NCBI GenBank assembly: GCA_016871175.1
Contig: VFZL01000003.1
Span: forward strand, 62,001-126,000
Direction: 5' to 3'
DNA length: 64,000 nt
DNA from: Acidimicrobiia bacterium
GTDB lineage: Bacteria; Acidobacteriota; Vicinamibacteria; Vicinamibacterales; CAVVIG01
Position numbers and translations under genes: made by a program. The notes beneath the pieces are model-generated. The model had not been told where the DNA came from. It ran no database searches and worked only from the letters and a program-made list of their open reading frames with translations. Below, piece after piece: positions 1 to 8,306 of this stretch. Each line of letters begins with the position of its first letter. Position 1 is the first letter of the stretch.

Positions 1-2
1 CG

Positions 3-734
3 CGCCTGTTCAGTCCGTTCAACTGGGACTGGTACGCGACCGACCTAATGCCAATCGTCGACATCTACTTCCTCATCGTCCTCGCGGGCGGGATGGCGTT
101 CGGACGCCTGCGTCCGGCGCTGCGGCAGCCCCTGGCGGCGGTCGTGATGGGCCTCACGCTGCTGAATTACGGGGTCCGAGCAGGGGCGCACCACTGGGCG
201 CTCTCAGCGGCTACCGCCGCCATGGCGCCAGCCCTTCCCGACCGGTGCCCTGATGCCCTACCACAGTCGTTGATCAGCCGCTGGCCGACCGAGAGCGCGA
301 CGCAACGGCGCGAGCGTGGCGCCGCTCGCTGCCTTGTCGAAGTCGCTGCCATACCGACGTTCCTGTCGCCGCTGCGTTGGCAGATCGTCGTCCGGAACAC
401 GGATTCGTACCAGACACTCGCCCTCGATTTGCTTCGGGATCCGGCTCGGGTACCGGAGGCGATCGACGCGCCGTGGCGGTCGGCGGTCCACCATCCCGAT
501 CAGTGGACGCCAGCCGCCTTGCGCGCGGCTGAAACCGAACTCGGTCGGGTGTTTCTGGGTTTCTCACGATTCCCCGCCACCGAGTCGGTCCTGAACGACG
601 ACCAGTCCGCCACCGTGCGGTGGACCGATCTGCGATTCACCACGCCCGGCGGGCCGGCACCGCGCGGCCTGTTCACCGCCGTCGTGACGTTGACACCAGA
701 GGGCCGTGTGGTCGCGATGCGGCTTGGGGAGTAG
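3..734 (+). CDS. DUF457-like membrane protein (metal-dependent hydrolase family), 5' end outside window
   Basis: The reading frame is open from the first bases of the window, so the ATG at 48 in the ORF track is internal and the gene is cut at its 5' end. The frame before that ATG reads LFSPFNWDWYATDLM, a stretch typical of the end of the catalytic/membrane part of the YdjM/DUF457 'inner membrane-bound metal-dependent hydrolase' family. Two hydrophobic segments follow (IYFLIVLAGGMAF and the region around AAVVMGLTLLNYG), then a soluble C-terminal domain of about 150 residues. Metal ligands would lie upstream of the window. The family's substrate is not well established; family assignment is moderately sure. 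Confidence 0.65.
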   Translation, partial: RLFSPFNWDWYATDLMPIVDIYFLIVLAGGMAFGRLRPALRQPLAAVVMGLTLLNYGVRAGAHHWALSAATAAMAPALPDRCPDALPQSLISRWPTESATQRRERGAARCLVEVAAIPTFLSPLRWQIVVRNTDSYQTLALDLLRDPARVPEAIDAPWRSAVHHPDQWTPAALRAAETELGRVFLGFSRFPATESVLNDDQSATVRWTDLRFTTPGGPAPRGLFTAVVTLTPEGRVVAMRLGE

Positions 735-741
735 ACCTCGC

Positions 742-1377
742 CTAGTGGAGCCGGTCCGCGTAGCCAGCCAGCGTCAACACGTGGCGAACGAGCTCGTGAA
801 ACGGACCCTGCGTCGACGGCTGCCGCTCGACGTGATGGTATCCGCCGCCCAGCCGCCCCTCGAGATCCCACAGCGGCACGCTGTCCGCCGGGAGGTGACC
901 CTCTTCGGCAGGCATCTCCCAGAAGCCCGCCGAGCGGAGCGCGGTGGTCAGGGCATGCCACTCCTCTTCCGGCACGGGCCGGATCTTGGACGCGACGACG
1001 CTCAAGGGCTGGGCCGCCTCAGGGGACGCCGCCCACGCGTACTGCCGGGCAATGAGTAGCGCCTGCCCCTCCATGCGGCTCAGCCGCACCGATAGCGGCG
1101 AAGATGCGCGGTCCGGCGACTGGGCGACGAAGCGATACACTTCGTCCTCGGCGAACGGACCGCAGGCAAGCACCGGTTCGCCCATCCACTGCAAGGAACG
1201 GCGCGAGAGCGGTCGGACGACGCTCGCGCGCTGTTCGGGAGGACACTGGTCTGGGGCCGGCAGGGCGCGTCCGAGCAGCGCCCGCGCGGGCTTGGAGGAA
1301 TCCGCCGCCCGACATCCCGGAACAGTCACGCCGACGATGACCAGCGCGGCCAACACGGCTCGGAGCCGTGCACTCAT
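742..1377 (-). CDS. Putative lipoprotein, unknown function
   Basis: The protein starts MSARLRAVLAALVIVGVTVPGC, a signal peptide ending in a plausible lipobox (VPGC), so it is probably lipidated and tethered to a membrane facing the periplasm. I chose the ATG at 1377 rather than 1392 because it gives the cleaner signal peptide and avoids overlap with the upstream gene's stop codon (TAA at 1380-1382). The mature part is about 190 residues with no motif I recognise. It is the last gene of the minus-strand run of exported proteins that begins near 7.9 kb, and is probably co-transcribed with the genes upstream. Confidence 0.6.
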   Translation of the reverse strand: MSARLRAVLAALVIVGVTVPGCRAADSSKPARALLGRALPAPDQCPPEQRASVVRPLSRRSLQWMGEPVLACGPFAEDEVYRFVAQSPDRASSPLSVRLSRMEGQALLIARQYAWAASPEAAQPLSVVASKIRPVPEEEWHALTTALRSAGFWEMPAEEGHLPADSVPLWDLEGRLGGGYHHVERQPSTQGPFHELVRHVLTLAGYADRLH

Positions 1378-1379
1378 CC

Positions 1380-1889
1380 TTAGGTGAGCCACCGACCGAC
1401 CTCGACGAAGCGGCGAGCGCTCGGATCGAATTGCCAGCAGATTGCGAGCGTCGGATCAGCGAACCCGCACACTGTGGTCGTCGCCCAACGGGGCGCAAGG
1501 TGTCCGTGGATCCCGACGGAGTCCTTGAGCGCCGTGCTGATGTCCGCCGCCTCCTTTCGGCTGTAGCAGGACAGGTCCACATCGCCGGTGAACGTGCCGA
1601 GCTCGATGGCCGGACCGTCGACATCGATCGCGAAGTATCGTCCGGTCGACTCCTGTGGTGCTCGCATCGCGATCGCGAAGGCGCCGCGATGCCCGGGCTC
1701 GAACTCCGCCGGGCAGAACCGCAGAATCGGACCACTGAGGCCCAGGGCTGCCACGCGCGCAACGAGCTCGGGCGGACGCACTTGCGCGGAGGCGAGATCG
1801 GTCAGAACGACCGCCGCGAGGCCGATCGCAACTGCGGACGCACGTGCCAACCAATGGGTCAACCTCGCGCTGCCGATCTGCAATGTCAC
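1380..1889 (-). CDS. Small exported protein, unknown function
   Basis: The ORF track begins at 1994, but the first 35 codons overlap the neighbouring gene (1912-2433) and look like read-through. A GTG at 1889, or a TTG two codons later preceded by GAGGAG, gives a protein starting with a hydrophobic segment (ASAVAIGLAAVVLTDLASAQ) and a good signal peptidase site. The mature domain is about 130 residues with three cysteines. No family is recognised. Its position between two other exported proteins with 2 to 22 base spacing suggests one transcript. Confidence 0.55.
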   Translation of the reverse strand: MTLQIGSARLTHWLARASAVAIGLAAVVLTDLASAQVRPPELVARVAALGLSGPILRFCPAEFEPGHRGAFAIAMRAPQESTGRYFAIDVDGPAIELGTFTGDVDLSCYSRKEAADISTALKDSVGIHGHLAPRWATTTVCGFADPTLAICWQFDPSARRFVEVGRWLT

Positions 1890-1911
1890 TCCTCGATCAA
1901 ATGCACGAGAC

Positions 1912-2433
1912 TCAGTCAGTGATCCATGTTCGCTTGAACGCCCTTGACTTCGCGTCCCACCAGAAAATCGATCGAGCCTTGTCGAACTGCACAAGCTCGA
2001 CGGCAGGCGCCGTCAGCGTCAGCGATTTCAGTTCGGGATGCGGGCACTCCAAGTAGCCGCGTCCGCACGTGGTGTCGTAGCAGCCTGGCGGGACGTCACG
2101 GATCCCGTACATCTGCAGACGGCTTCCCGGGTCGCCCGCCAACTGCCACGCGTGGTGCCGGCCGTTGGCTTGCGCGAGAAATGCGAACAGCGCCCAGCCG
2201 AGACCCTTGACGGCGGTGAACAGCCAAGCCTCATCGGTGCGACCGTCATGATCGAAGTCGCCCTTCACGACGTATGGCGTGGGGAACTCGGCGCGGTGTA
2301 TCTGCCAAGCACCGGCGATGTCAGCATCGGTCGGCATGCGGTAGCCGCGCGGTGCCGCAACCTGCGCCCAACCGGTTGACACCGTCAACGCCACACTCAT
2401 CACGGCGATCGCGGGCGTGAGCCGGAGGTCCAT
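1912..2433 (-). CDS. Exported hypothetical protein with FG-GAP/VCBS-like motif
   Basis: The protein has an N-terminal signal peptide ending at GWAQ and a mature domain of about 150 residues. The segment KGDFDHDGRTDEAWLF resembles the Asp-rich calcium loop of FG-GAP/VCBS repeats (D-x-D-x-D/N-G), which suggests a single propeller-blade-like motif rather than a full propeller. Four cysteines in CYDTTCGRGYLEC could form disulfides after export. No enzyme motif is visible. It sits in the minus-strand exported-protein run between the VWA protein and a second small exported protein. Confidence 0.55.
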   Translation of the reverse strand: MDLRLTPAIAVMSVALTVSTGWAQVAAPRGYRMPTDADIAGAWQIHRAEFPTPYVVKGDFDHDGRTDEAWLFTAVKGLGWALFAFLAQANGRHHAWQLAGDPGSRLQMYGIRDVPPGCYDTTCGRGYLECPHPELKSLTLTAPAVELVQFDKARSIFWWDAKSRAFKRTWITD

Positions 2434-2492
2434 TCCAGCTATCAGGATAAGCCATAAGACCGTCTCGAAGTCTCTCGAGTCGGCGCACGCGG

Positions 2493-3344
2493 CTACGGCT
2501 TGAAGTAGCCTGGTCGTGCGAGGACGTCGGCGTTGCGACCACCGAGGCGAATCTTGACGTCGTGCCAGCCGCGCTTTCCGGCAGCGGTGGGCGTGTAGGA
2601 CACCAGATAACGCGCACGCATCTCGGCGAGCGCGCGGGAAAAGAGCTCCGCCAGATCGCGCTGCGAGGTCGCCGACCAGATCCGGCCGCCTGTCGCGTCG
2701 ACAAGATCCTCCATCCAGTTCGAGCGCAGCTCGTCGCGCGCCGGGGATCGCACGATGTGGGTAACGCCCCCCGAACGGTGCGCCGACTCGAGGACGTCCT
2801 CCTCGGTCAACCAGCTCGCGTTGTCCGCACCGTCGGTGAAGAGCAGCATCATGGGGCGGGCGTCGCTATCGTGAGTCGCAGCCAGCGCCAGCTGGACCGC
2901 ATCGCGGACCGCGGTCTGGCCCTCGCCCTTGATCCCACCCAACGACCGTCTGACCGAGGCGAGGTCGGGCGTCATACGTGCACGAATAGCGACCGAATCG
3001 GAGAACGTCACGAGCCCGGCGTGGTCGCTGGGACGCAGCGCGCCAAGCAGCCCGTCGCCCGCCTTGATCAAGGCGGTGAGGCGACCACCCTGGACGCTTA
3101 GGCTCGTGTCCAAGACGAGCTGCACGCTGAGCGGCACGTCATCGAGTCTGACGGCGTCGATGGTCTGGGGGGCGCCATCGTCAGTCGCGATGAAGTCGTC
3201 CTTGGTGAGACCGGCGACCGGACGTCCGTCGCGCGTGACCGAGACGTCCATCCGAACGACCTCGACATCGGCGCGAAACGTTTGGCCGGCGACCACACCG
3301 ACCGTCGCGCTCGAGACCACGAGCGCGATCATCGTCGCGTTCAT
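2493..3344 (-). CDS. VWFA-related domain protein (Acidobacteria-type)
   Basis: This is an exported protein with a von Willebrand factor A fold. Its signal peptide is MNATMIALVVSSATVGVVAG. A short beta-domain (FRADVEVVRMDVSVTRDG...) precedes the VWA domain. The MIDAS metal site is intact: D79-x-S81-x-S83 in VLDTSLS, a Thr in GEGQTAVRDAV and an Asp in LLFTDGADN. These features match the VWFA-related family described almost exclusively from Acidobacteria, which helps place the organism. The start at 3344 was chosen because its ATG overlaps the upstream TGA as ATGA. Partner proteins are unknown; adhesion or complex assembly is inferred from the fold. Confidence 0.85.
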   Translation of the reverse strand: MNATMIALVVSSATVGVVAGQTFRADVEVVRMDVSVTRDGRPVAGLTKDDFIATDDGAPQTIDAVRLDDVPLSVQLVLDTSLSVQGGRLTALIKAGDGLLGALRPSDHAGLVTFSDSVAIRARMTPDLASVRRSLGGIKGEGQTAVRDAVQLALAATHDSDARPMMLLFTDGADNASWLTEEDVLESAHRSGGVTHIVRSPARDELRSNWMEDLVDATGGRIWSATSQRDLAELFSRALAEMRARYLVSYTPTAAGKRGWHDVKIRLGGRNADVLARPGYFKP

Positions 3345-4363
3345 CGGCGGACCCCCGCCTGACTCAAGAGCCACTCGATGAGCTCGGTGCCCGTAAAACC
3401 CTGCAGGTAGAGCGTCCAGGCATCGATAGGAGCCGTCGGCGAGGCCGCCGCGAACTGTTCACCGAGTTGGCGGACCCGGTCCAGATTGCCCCGCTCGAAT
3501 TCGAGCCGCGTGAGCGCTGCGTACGAGGACTTCTGCGGTGAGATCTTGTGGGCCTGCTCCGCGTGCGCGACCGCCTCGTCCAACCGCTTCTCGCGCTGCT
3601 CCAAGGCGGCCAGAAACAGGTGCGCGAGGTAGCGGAGGTCGGGACTCCTCGCCCGGCTGGCGACGGCTTCGAGCGGCTCGCGGGCGTTGCCTGGCGACTT
3701 GTTGGCCAATAGGATCCAGCCGAGGCGCAGACGCGCCTCGAGCGAGTCGGGATGGTTGGACAGGATCTGTCGATACAGTTGTGCGATCTTATGGAGCGTT
3801 TCGCTCAGCGCCTCGTGGACAGGCGCCCACCGCCCTCGGAGGTTGGGCTCGGACTCACGGACGTCGGCCTCCCGAAGCGCCCCCCGCACCAACAAAGCGT
3901 CAGCGCTGGTGACGTCAATGGTGAGGGCCTGGTTGACCGCCCGTTCGGCGCGCACACGCTCGTTGCGCGTCAGGTACACGAGGGCCTGGAGGCCGCGCCA
4001 TCGTGTTTCGGACACGCGACTGCCCGCATCACGCGACACGGCCTCGACGAGTGCTTCTGCCGCACTCAGATGCTCGTGCGCGGATTTTGCGGGTAACGAC
4101 AGCACGGCGTCCGCATGGAGCATGACCGCGGCGCGTCGGCGCGGATCACCGGTTTCGAGTGTTCGAGCGGCGGCACGGGCGCGGTCGCCGCTCCACCCGG
4201 CTACCACGGCAACCGCCTCCAGGCGCCCGCCTTCGGTGTAGCGACGCAGAAGCGTGTCGTACTCCTGGTCCGGCCTTCGACCCTGTGCGGCGGCGCGATT
4301 CGTTGCCGCGAGCAGGACGATCAGTACCGCTGAGGCCACTCGGGGCGGCCACGGCCCTTGCAT
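3341..4363 (-). CDS. Exported TPR-repeat protein
   Basis: The start at 4363 (MQGPWPPRVASAVLIVLLAATNRAAAQG) gives a normal signal peptide and lies 5 bases below the stop of the PQQ dehydrogenase; the longer ORF start runs back into that gene. The mature protein is almost entirely helical repeats, with recognisable TPR units in the second half (for example DSLEARLRLGWILLANKSPG and LAHLFLAALEQREKRLDEAV). TPR solenoids bind other proteins; no catalytic motif is seen. The ATGA overlap with the downstream VWA gene indicates translational coupling, and TPR plus VWA pairs are a common scaffold arrangement. Confidence 0.75.
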   Translation of the reverse strand: MQGPWPPRVASAVLIVLLAATNRAAAQGRRPDQEYDTLLRRYTEGGRLEAVAVVAGWSGDRARAAARTLETGDPRRRAAVMLHADAVLSLPAKSAHEHLSAAEALVEAVSRDAGSRVSETRWRGLQALVYLTRNERVRAERAVNQALTIDVTSADALLVRGALREADVRESEPNLRGRWAPVHEALSETLHKIAQLYRQILSNHPDSLEARLRLGWILLANKSPGNAREPLEAVASRARSPDLRYLAHLFLAALEQREKRLDEAVAHAEQAHKISPQKSSYAALTRLEFERGNLDRVRQLGEQFAAASPTAPIDAWTLYLQGFTGTELIEWLLSQAGVRR

Positions 4364-4368
4364 GAGCC

Positions 4369-6363
4369 CTATTTGCCTGGCAGGGCAAACGCCATCAACT
4401 CGCCAGGCATCACCGCACCACTCACGCCGAGCACGATGTACTGCTTGCCGTTCCACATGTAGCTCATCGGCGAGCCGGTCTGTGCCCCAGGCATGTAGAC
4501 CGCACCGACTTCCTTACCGGTCGCCTTGTCGTACGCGCGGAGCATGGCGCCACGCTGACCGTTCGGTGTGGTGAATGCACCACCCTCGCCCGAGATCACC
4601 AGCGTCTTCGTGGTAAGAATGCCGATTCCGCCCGAGCTTCCGCCCGCCCCTCCCGGCCGTCCGGTGCGTGGGATGTTCATCCCCTTCAGCGCCGGATGAT
4701 TCTTGATGTTGTCCGGTGTCTCGCCGTGCGCGATCTGCCAAACGACCTCGCCCTTGTTCAGGTCGATCGCGCTAATCCGGCCGTACGGCGGCTTGATGAG
4801 CGGCAGCCCTTGCACGCTCAACCCCGGCCCTCCATCGTCCCCGCCGCCCACGCTGATGTAGTTCATGTCCGATCGCTTCGGATCGTTCACCATCGAAAGC
4901 ACGCGCAACAGGGAGTGCGAGTACACATAGAGGATCCCCGTGTCGGGATCGAGCGAGCCGCCGGGCCAGTTGGCGCCGTTCGGAATGAACAACGTGCCAA
5001 CCTTCCCGCCCTCGCCGCGCGCGATCGGCGGTGTGTAGATTGGGCCAAACTTGTACTGCTGCAGGAGCTTCAGCCCTTCCGCCTTCAATTGGGGCGTGAA
5101 GTCGATGACGTAGTCTTCGAGGAACCCGTTGCGCTCGAACGGGGGTGGCTTGGTCGGAAACGGCTGCGTCGGCGAGTAGGTCTCGGACGGGAGCGTCCCC
5201 TTCTCCACGGGACGCTCTTCGATCGGCCACACCGGCTTGCCCGTCACCCGATCGAAAAGGAACAGGAAGCCTTGCTTGGTTGGCTGCGCAATCGCTTTGA
5301 TCCGCTGGCCGTTCACCGTGATGTCCGCCAGAATGGGTGCGCAGGGCACGTCGTAGTCCCAGATCGGGTGGTGGACGAACTGGAAATGCCACAGCCGCTT
5401 CCCAGTCTGCAATTCGACTGCGACGAGACTCTCCGCAAACAAGTTGTTGCCGGGTCGGTGTCCTCCGAAGTAGTCGCCGGTCGGAATCTCAACCGGCAAA
5501 TACGCGATGCCCAACTCCTCGTCGACCGTGAGCTGCGTCCACATGCCGGTGTGTCCGGTGTACGACCATGAGTCGTTCAACCATGTGTCGTTGCCAAACT
5601 CGCCGGGACGGGGAATAGTGTGGAAGATCCAGAGTCGCTTGCCCGTTTTCGCGTCGTATCCTCGGACGTAGCCCTTCGGGTTCTCCCTGCTCCGCGGTGC
5701 CGTGCCGCCACGATGCGACGCACCCACGATGACGACGTTTTTCGCGACGATGGGCGCGCCGTTCCAGGAGATGTCGGCTGTCTCGAGGTCGAGGGTCTGG
5801 TCCGCGTCCAGCCGCAGATCGACGACGCCGTGGCTCCCGAAGTCCGCGAGCGGCCGTCCGGTCTTCGCATCCAGCCCGACGAGTTGATACCCGTTCGACA
5901 CGTAGAAGATGCGCTCGTCGCCCTTCCCGTCGGTCCAGTAGCCGACGCCGCGGCCCGACATACGCCGCGACGACACCTGGGCACGGCGACCTTCCTCGAG
6001 TCGATGCATCCACAGCATCTCGCCGGTATCGGCCCTCACGGCGACAGCGTTCCGATGCGATCCGGCCGTGAAGTACAACACGCCGTTCACCATCAGCGGC
6101 GTCGTCTGGAGGTTGAAATCGGGACGGGGGCCCAGGTTGTCCGTCTTGAATCGCCAGGCCACTTCCAGCGTGTTGAAGTTCTGGGCGTTGATCTGGTCGA
6201 GCGGCGCGTACCGCGTGGACCCCACGTCACCCGCCCAGGATCGCCACTCGCCCTTAGTGGCGCCCTTCTGCGCCACGGCGGTCGTCGTCACAGCCGCGAC
6301 GCACAGTGCCACTGTTCCGAGCCAGACGCGTACGGACGCCCCGCAGAAGCTGCATGACCGCAT
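4369..6363 (-). CDS. PQQ-dependent dehydrogenase (quinoprotein alcohol/glucose dehydrogenase family)
   Basis: This is a 664-residue exported quinoprotein. After a signal peptide (ending TTTAVAQ) the protein has beta-propeller W-motifs such as LEVAWRFKTDN, GEMLWMHRLEEG, GKRLWIFHT and GKRLWHFQF. The motif HHPIWDYDVPCAPIL resembles the HHDLWD(M/Y)D active-site segment of membrane-type quinoprotein glucose dehydrogenases, where the Asp is the catalytic base. No cytochrome c domain is fused, so electrons must pass to a separate acceptor, possibly the cytochrome domain encoded just upstream (6486-7946). The substrate, a sugar or an alcohol, cannot be read from sequence. An intrinsic terminator lies between this gene and the upstream heme-PHM gene. 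Confidence 0.88.
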   Translation of the reverse strand: MRSCSFCGASVRVWLGTVALCVAAVTTTAVAQKGATKGEWRSWAGDVGSTRYAPLDQINAQNFNTLEVAWRFKTDNLGPRPDFNLQTTPLMVNGVLYFTAGSHRNAVAVRADTGEMLWMHRLEEGRRAQVSSRRMSGRGVGYWTDGKGDERIFYVSNGYQLVGLDAKTGRPLADFGSHGVVDLRLDADQTLDLETADISWNGAPIVAKNVVIVGASHRGGTAPRSRENPKGYVRGYDAKTGKRLWIFHTIPRPGEFGNDTWLNDSWSYTGHTGMWTQLTVDEELGIAYLPVEIPTGDYFGGHRPGNNLFAESLVAVELQTGKRLWHFQFVHHPIWDYDVPCAPILADITVNGQRIKAIAQPTKQGFLFLFDRVTGKPVWPIEERPVEKGTLPSETYSPTQPFPTKPPPFERNGFLEDYVIDFTPQLKAEGLKLLQQYKFGPIYTPPIARGEGGKVGTLFIPNGANWPGGSLDPDTGILYVYSHSLLRVLSMVNDPKRSDMNYISVGGGDDGGPGLSVQGLPLIKPPYGRISAIDLNKGEVVWQIAHGETPDNIKNHPALKGMNIPRTGRPGGAGGSSGGIGILTTKTLVISGEGGAFTTPNGQRGAMLRAYDKATGKEVGAVYMPGAQTGSPMSYMWNGKQYIVLGVSGAVMPGELMAFALPGK

Positions 6364-6401
6364 AGTGAGACCTCACGCTCCGGAAACGGCTGGATGCTAC
6401 C

Positions 6402-6440
6402 CCAAAAACAAAAGGAGAGGCCCTTTCGGAACCTCTCCTT
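6402..6440 (-). terminator. Intrinsic terminator after the heme-PHM gene (module A)
   Basis: On the minus strand a perfect 9-bp stem (AAGGAGAGG with CCTCTCCTT) closes an 11-base loop and is followed by TTTTGTTTTT. It lies between the stop of the heme-PHM gene and the start of the PQQ dehydrogenase gene, so the two are either separate transcripts or linked by partial read-through. Confidence 0.88.
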
Positions 6441-6485
6441 CCCTACCTGCCTACCCGCCCAGCTCCTTGCCCGCGTGACCGAGGC

Positions 6486-7946
6486 CTACTGCTGCTGTTG
6501 CTGCTGCGTCCGAGTACCGGCGGGCGCCTTGCCGCGCTTGGCGAGCTCTTTCTGGTACTGCTCTGGAGTCAGGAACGCGATATCGGTCCACCCGTGCCCC
6601 ATCTCGTCCATCGTTCGGCTGCCCCATCCGCGCCAGTTGGTCGGGTCGGGGTTGTGCTTATTGTTCGCTGTGTTGTCATGGTACGAGATGGTGTGGAGGA
6701 TCGTCCCCTTCGGGAAGAGGTGCGGCGTCTTGTACGTGTAAGTGATCTGCCAATTCTGCTCGTAGCGGTTCGCATCCGTGAGCGTCTCACGTCGGCCGTC
6801 CGGGTGAATGGCTTCGAGGATCATCCGCGTGCCCAGGAAGTGCATGTGCGGCTGGAAGCTGAGGATCAGCGCATCTTGCGGCAGCGGCCAGAAGCGCTCG
6901 TGCGTGGCCACGGTATTCGGGGGGATGCTCAGCGTGGTCGCCGAGTGCAGCGGATTCTCTTGAACCAGGAATCCCGTTGGCATCCGCGGTTCGTTGATGT
7001 CGATCTTGTGGCCGGCCTTGAGGATGGCGTCTTCCACCTTCTCGCGGTTGAGCGCCCACATATTCCCGACGTCGGTGCGGATGCGATGTGACGTGACCAC
7101 GTACTCAGGCTTGTAGCCCTTGGGGTAGAACTTGATGCCGACGCGTTCGATGTCGTGCTTCTCCTCGCCCATCGAGTGATAGTGCGGGGCGAATCGGAAC
7201 TTGGATCCCGCCTTGATCAGCTTCGCTGTTCCGTCCGCGAAGAAGTCGGCGTCGTTCCCCGGCCCGTACTCGATGAGGTCCATCTCCTCGTCGGTATTCG
7301 AGCCCATGCCCAGCGAGAGCCCATCTCGATCGGCGCCCTCCGGCGCACGCACATACACGTGAGAATGGTGCACACAGCAGTTCGCCGACGGAATCATCTG
7401 CACCCACTTGACGTAGCGGTCTTCGGTGATCTTCGGATCCACGATCTCGCTCGGCTGCGTGTCCCGACCGGCGGCGGGGATCGTGAAGCCTTTCTCCATG
7501 CTCACGACCAGGTCGGGCTCGCCGAACGCCCATTCGTCTGCAGCTCTGAACTTGGCCGGGGGCGGTGCGTCCTTGGGATCACCCTGAGGCGCACCCCCGT
7601 CGATCCACCTCACGACCGTCTCGATCTCCTTGTCGGAGAGCGACGGATCATCGAGATACTCGCCGATGCTCCGATCGATGTGCCACGGTGGCATTTGACG
7701 GCTCGACACCCGCGCCTTGATGGCCCGGACCCATGGACGCACGTCCTGATACGTCAGCAGTGACATCGGGGCGATCGAGTTTGGACGATGACACTTCTGG
7801 CACGAGCGCTGAAGGAGCGGAAGGACATCCTTCGTGAACGTTGGCGTGGCTGCCTTCGTTGATTGCCCCGCGACGACGGGCGGCATGAGCAACACGAACA
7901 CGGTCGGCACGCCGACGCTCAACGCGAGCCGGGCGAACTTGCGCAT
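6486..7946 (-). CDS. Exported cytochrome c / PHM-like copper monooxygenase fusion (module A)
   Basis: The protein has a signal peptide followed by a one-heme cytochrome domain (CQKCH at 49-53, MPPWH near 85-89). A two-lobed domain resembling copper type II ascorbate-dependent monooxygenases (PHM/DBM) follows. Predicted CuH ligands are the His pair at 193-194 (CVHHSH) and a His at 255 or 257 (APHYH). Predicted CuM ligands are H367 and H369 (FQPHMH) and M449 (DEMGHGW). The C-terminus is six glutamines directly before the stop. I chose ATG 7946 over the GTG at 7952 because AGGAG lies 8 bases upstream. The family is known mainly from annotation; activity and substrate are inferred, with hydroxylation fed by electrons through the heme as the obvious idea. 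Confidence 0.8.
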   Translation of the reverse strand: MRKFARLALSVGVPTVFVLLMPPVVAGQSTKAATPTFTKDVLPLLQRSCQKCHRPNSIAPMSLLTYQDVRPWVRAIKARVSSRQMPPWHIDRSIGEYLDDPSLSDKEIETVVRWIDGGAPQGDPKDAPPPAKFRAADEWAFGEPDLVVSMEKGFTIPAAGRDTQPSEIVDPKITEDRYVKWVQMIPSANCCVHHSHVYVRAPEGADRDGLSLGMGSNTDEEMDLIEYGPGNDADFFADGTAKLIKAGSKFRFAPHYHSMGEEKHDIERVGIKFYPKGYKPEYVVTSHRIRTDVGNMWALNREKVEDAILKAGHKIDINEPRMPTGFLVQENPLHSATTLSIPPNTVATHERFWPLPQDALILSFQPHMHFLGTRMILEAIHPDGRRETLTDANRYEQNWQITYTYKTPHLFPKGTILHTISYHDNTANNKHNPDPTNWRGWGSRTMDEMGHGWTDIAFLTPEQYQKELAKRGKAPAGTRTQQQQQQ

Positions 7947-7990
7947 AATCACCTCTCCTGAACCGACCGGTGACCTGGATCGACCGCAAC

Positions 7991-8019
7991 AGTATACGCT
8001 ATGGACTGGCGGTCGTGAA
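7991..8019 (-). promoter_or_regulatory. Sigma-70-like promoter for the module A heme-PHM gene
   Basis: On the minus strand TTCACG and TATACT are separated by 17 bases, about 45 bases upstream of the ATG at 7946. The -10 box is 5/6 and the -35 box 4/6 to consensus. The rest of the 7947-8306 divergent intergenic stretch holds no gene that I can support. Confidence 0.55.
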
Positions 8020-8306
8020 CGCCTGAAACCCTCCTTGAGGAAGAAGTTGCCAGGCCTCTTGACAGCGGCTACGCTCGGGTTTCGATCGGTGTCGTCGCGT
8101 GCAACGGCTCAGGTAATGAGCGCCACACGACAGGAAGGAACTCAGTGGAGGGCTAGATGTGCCAAGTTGACGCTCACAAAAGGGTCGGCCGAAGCGGCGT
8201 GCTAAGCGGAGCGTACCCACTCGACGGATCCGCTGCCCCCCCAGTTGCGGATCCAGCACCCGCGCGCCTCGGGACCGAAGCTGACCTCGCAAGGAGACCA
8301 CGTGCG

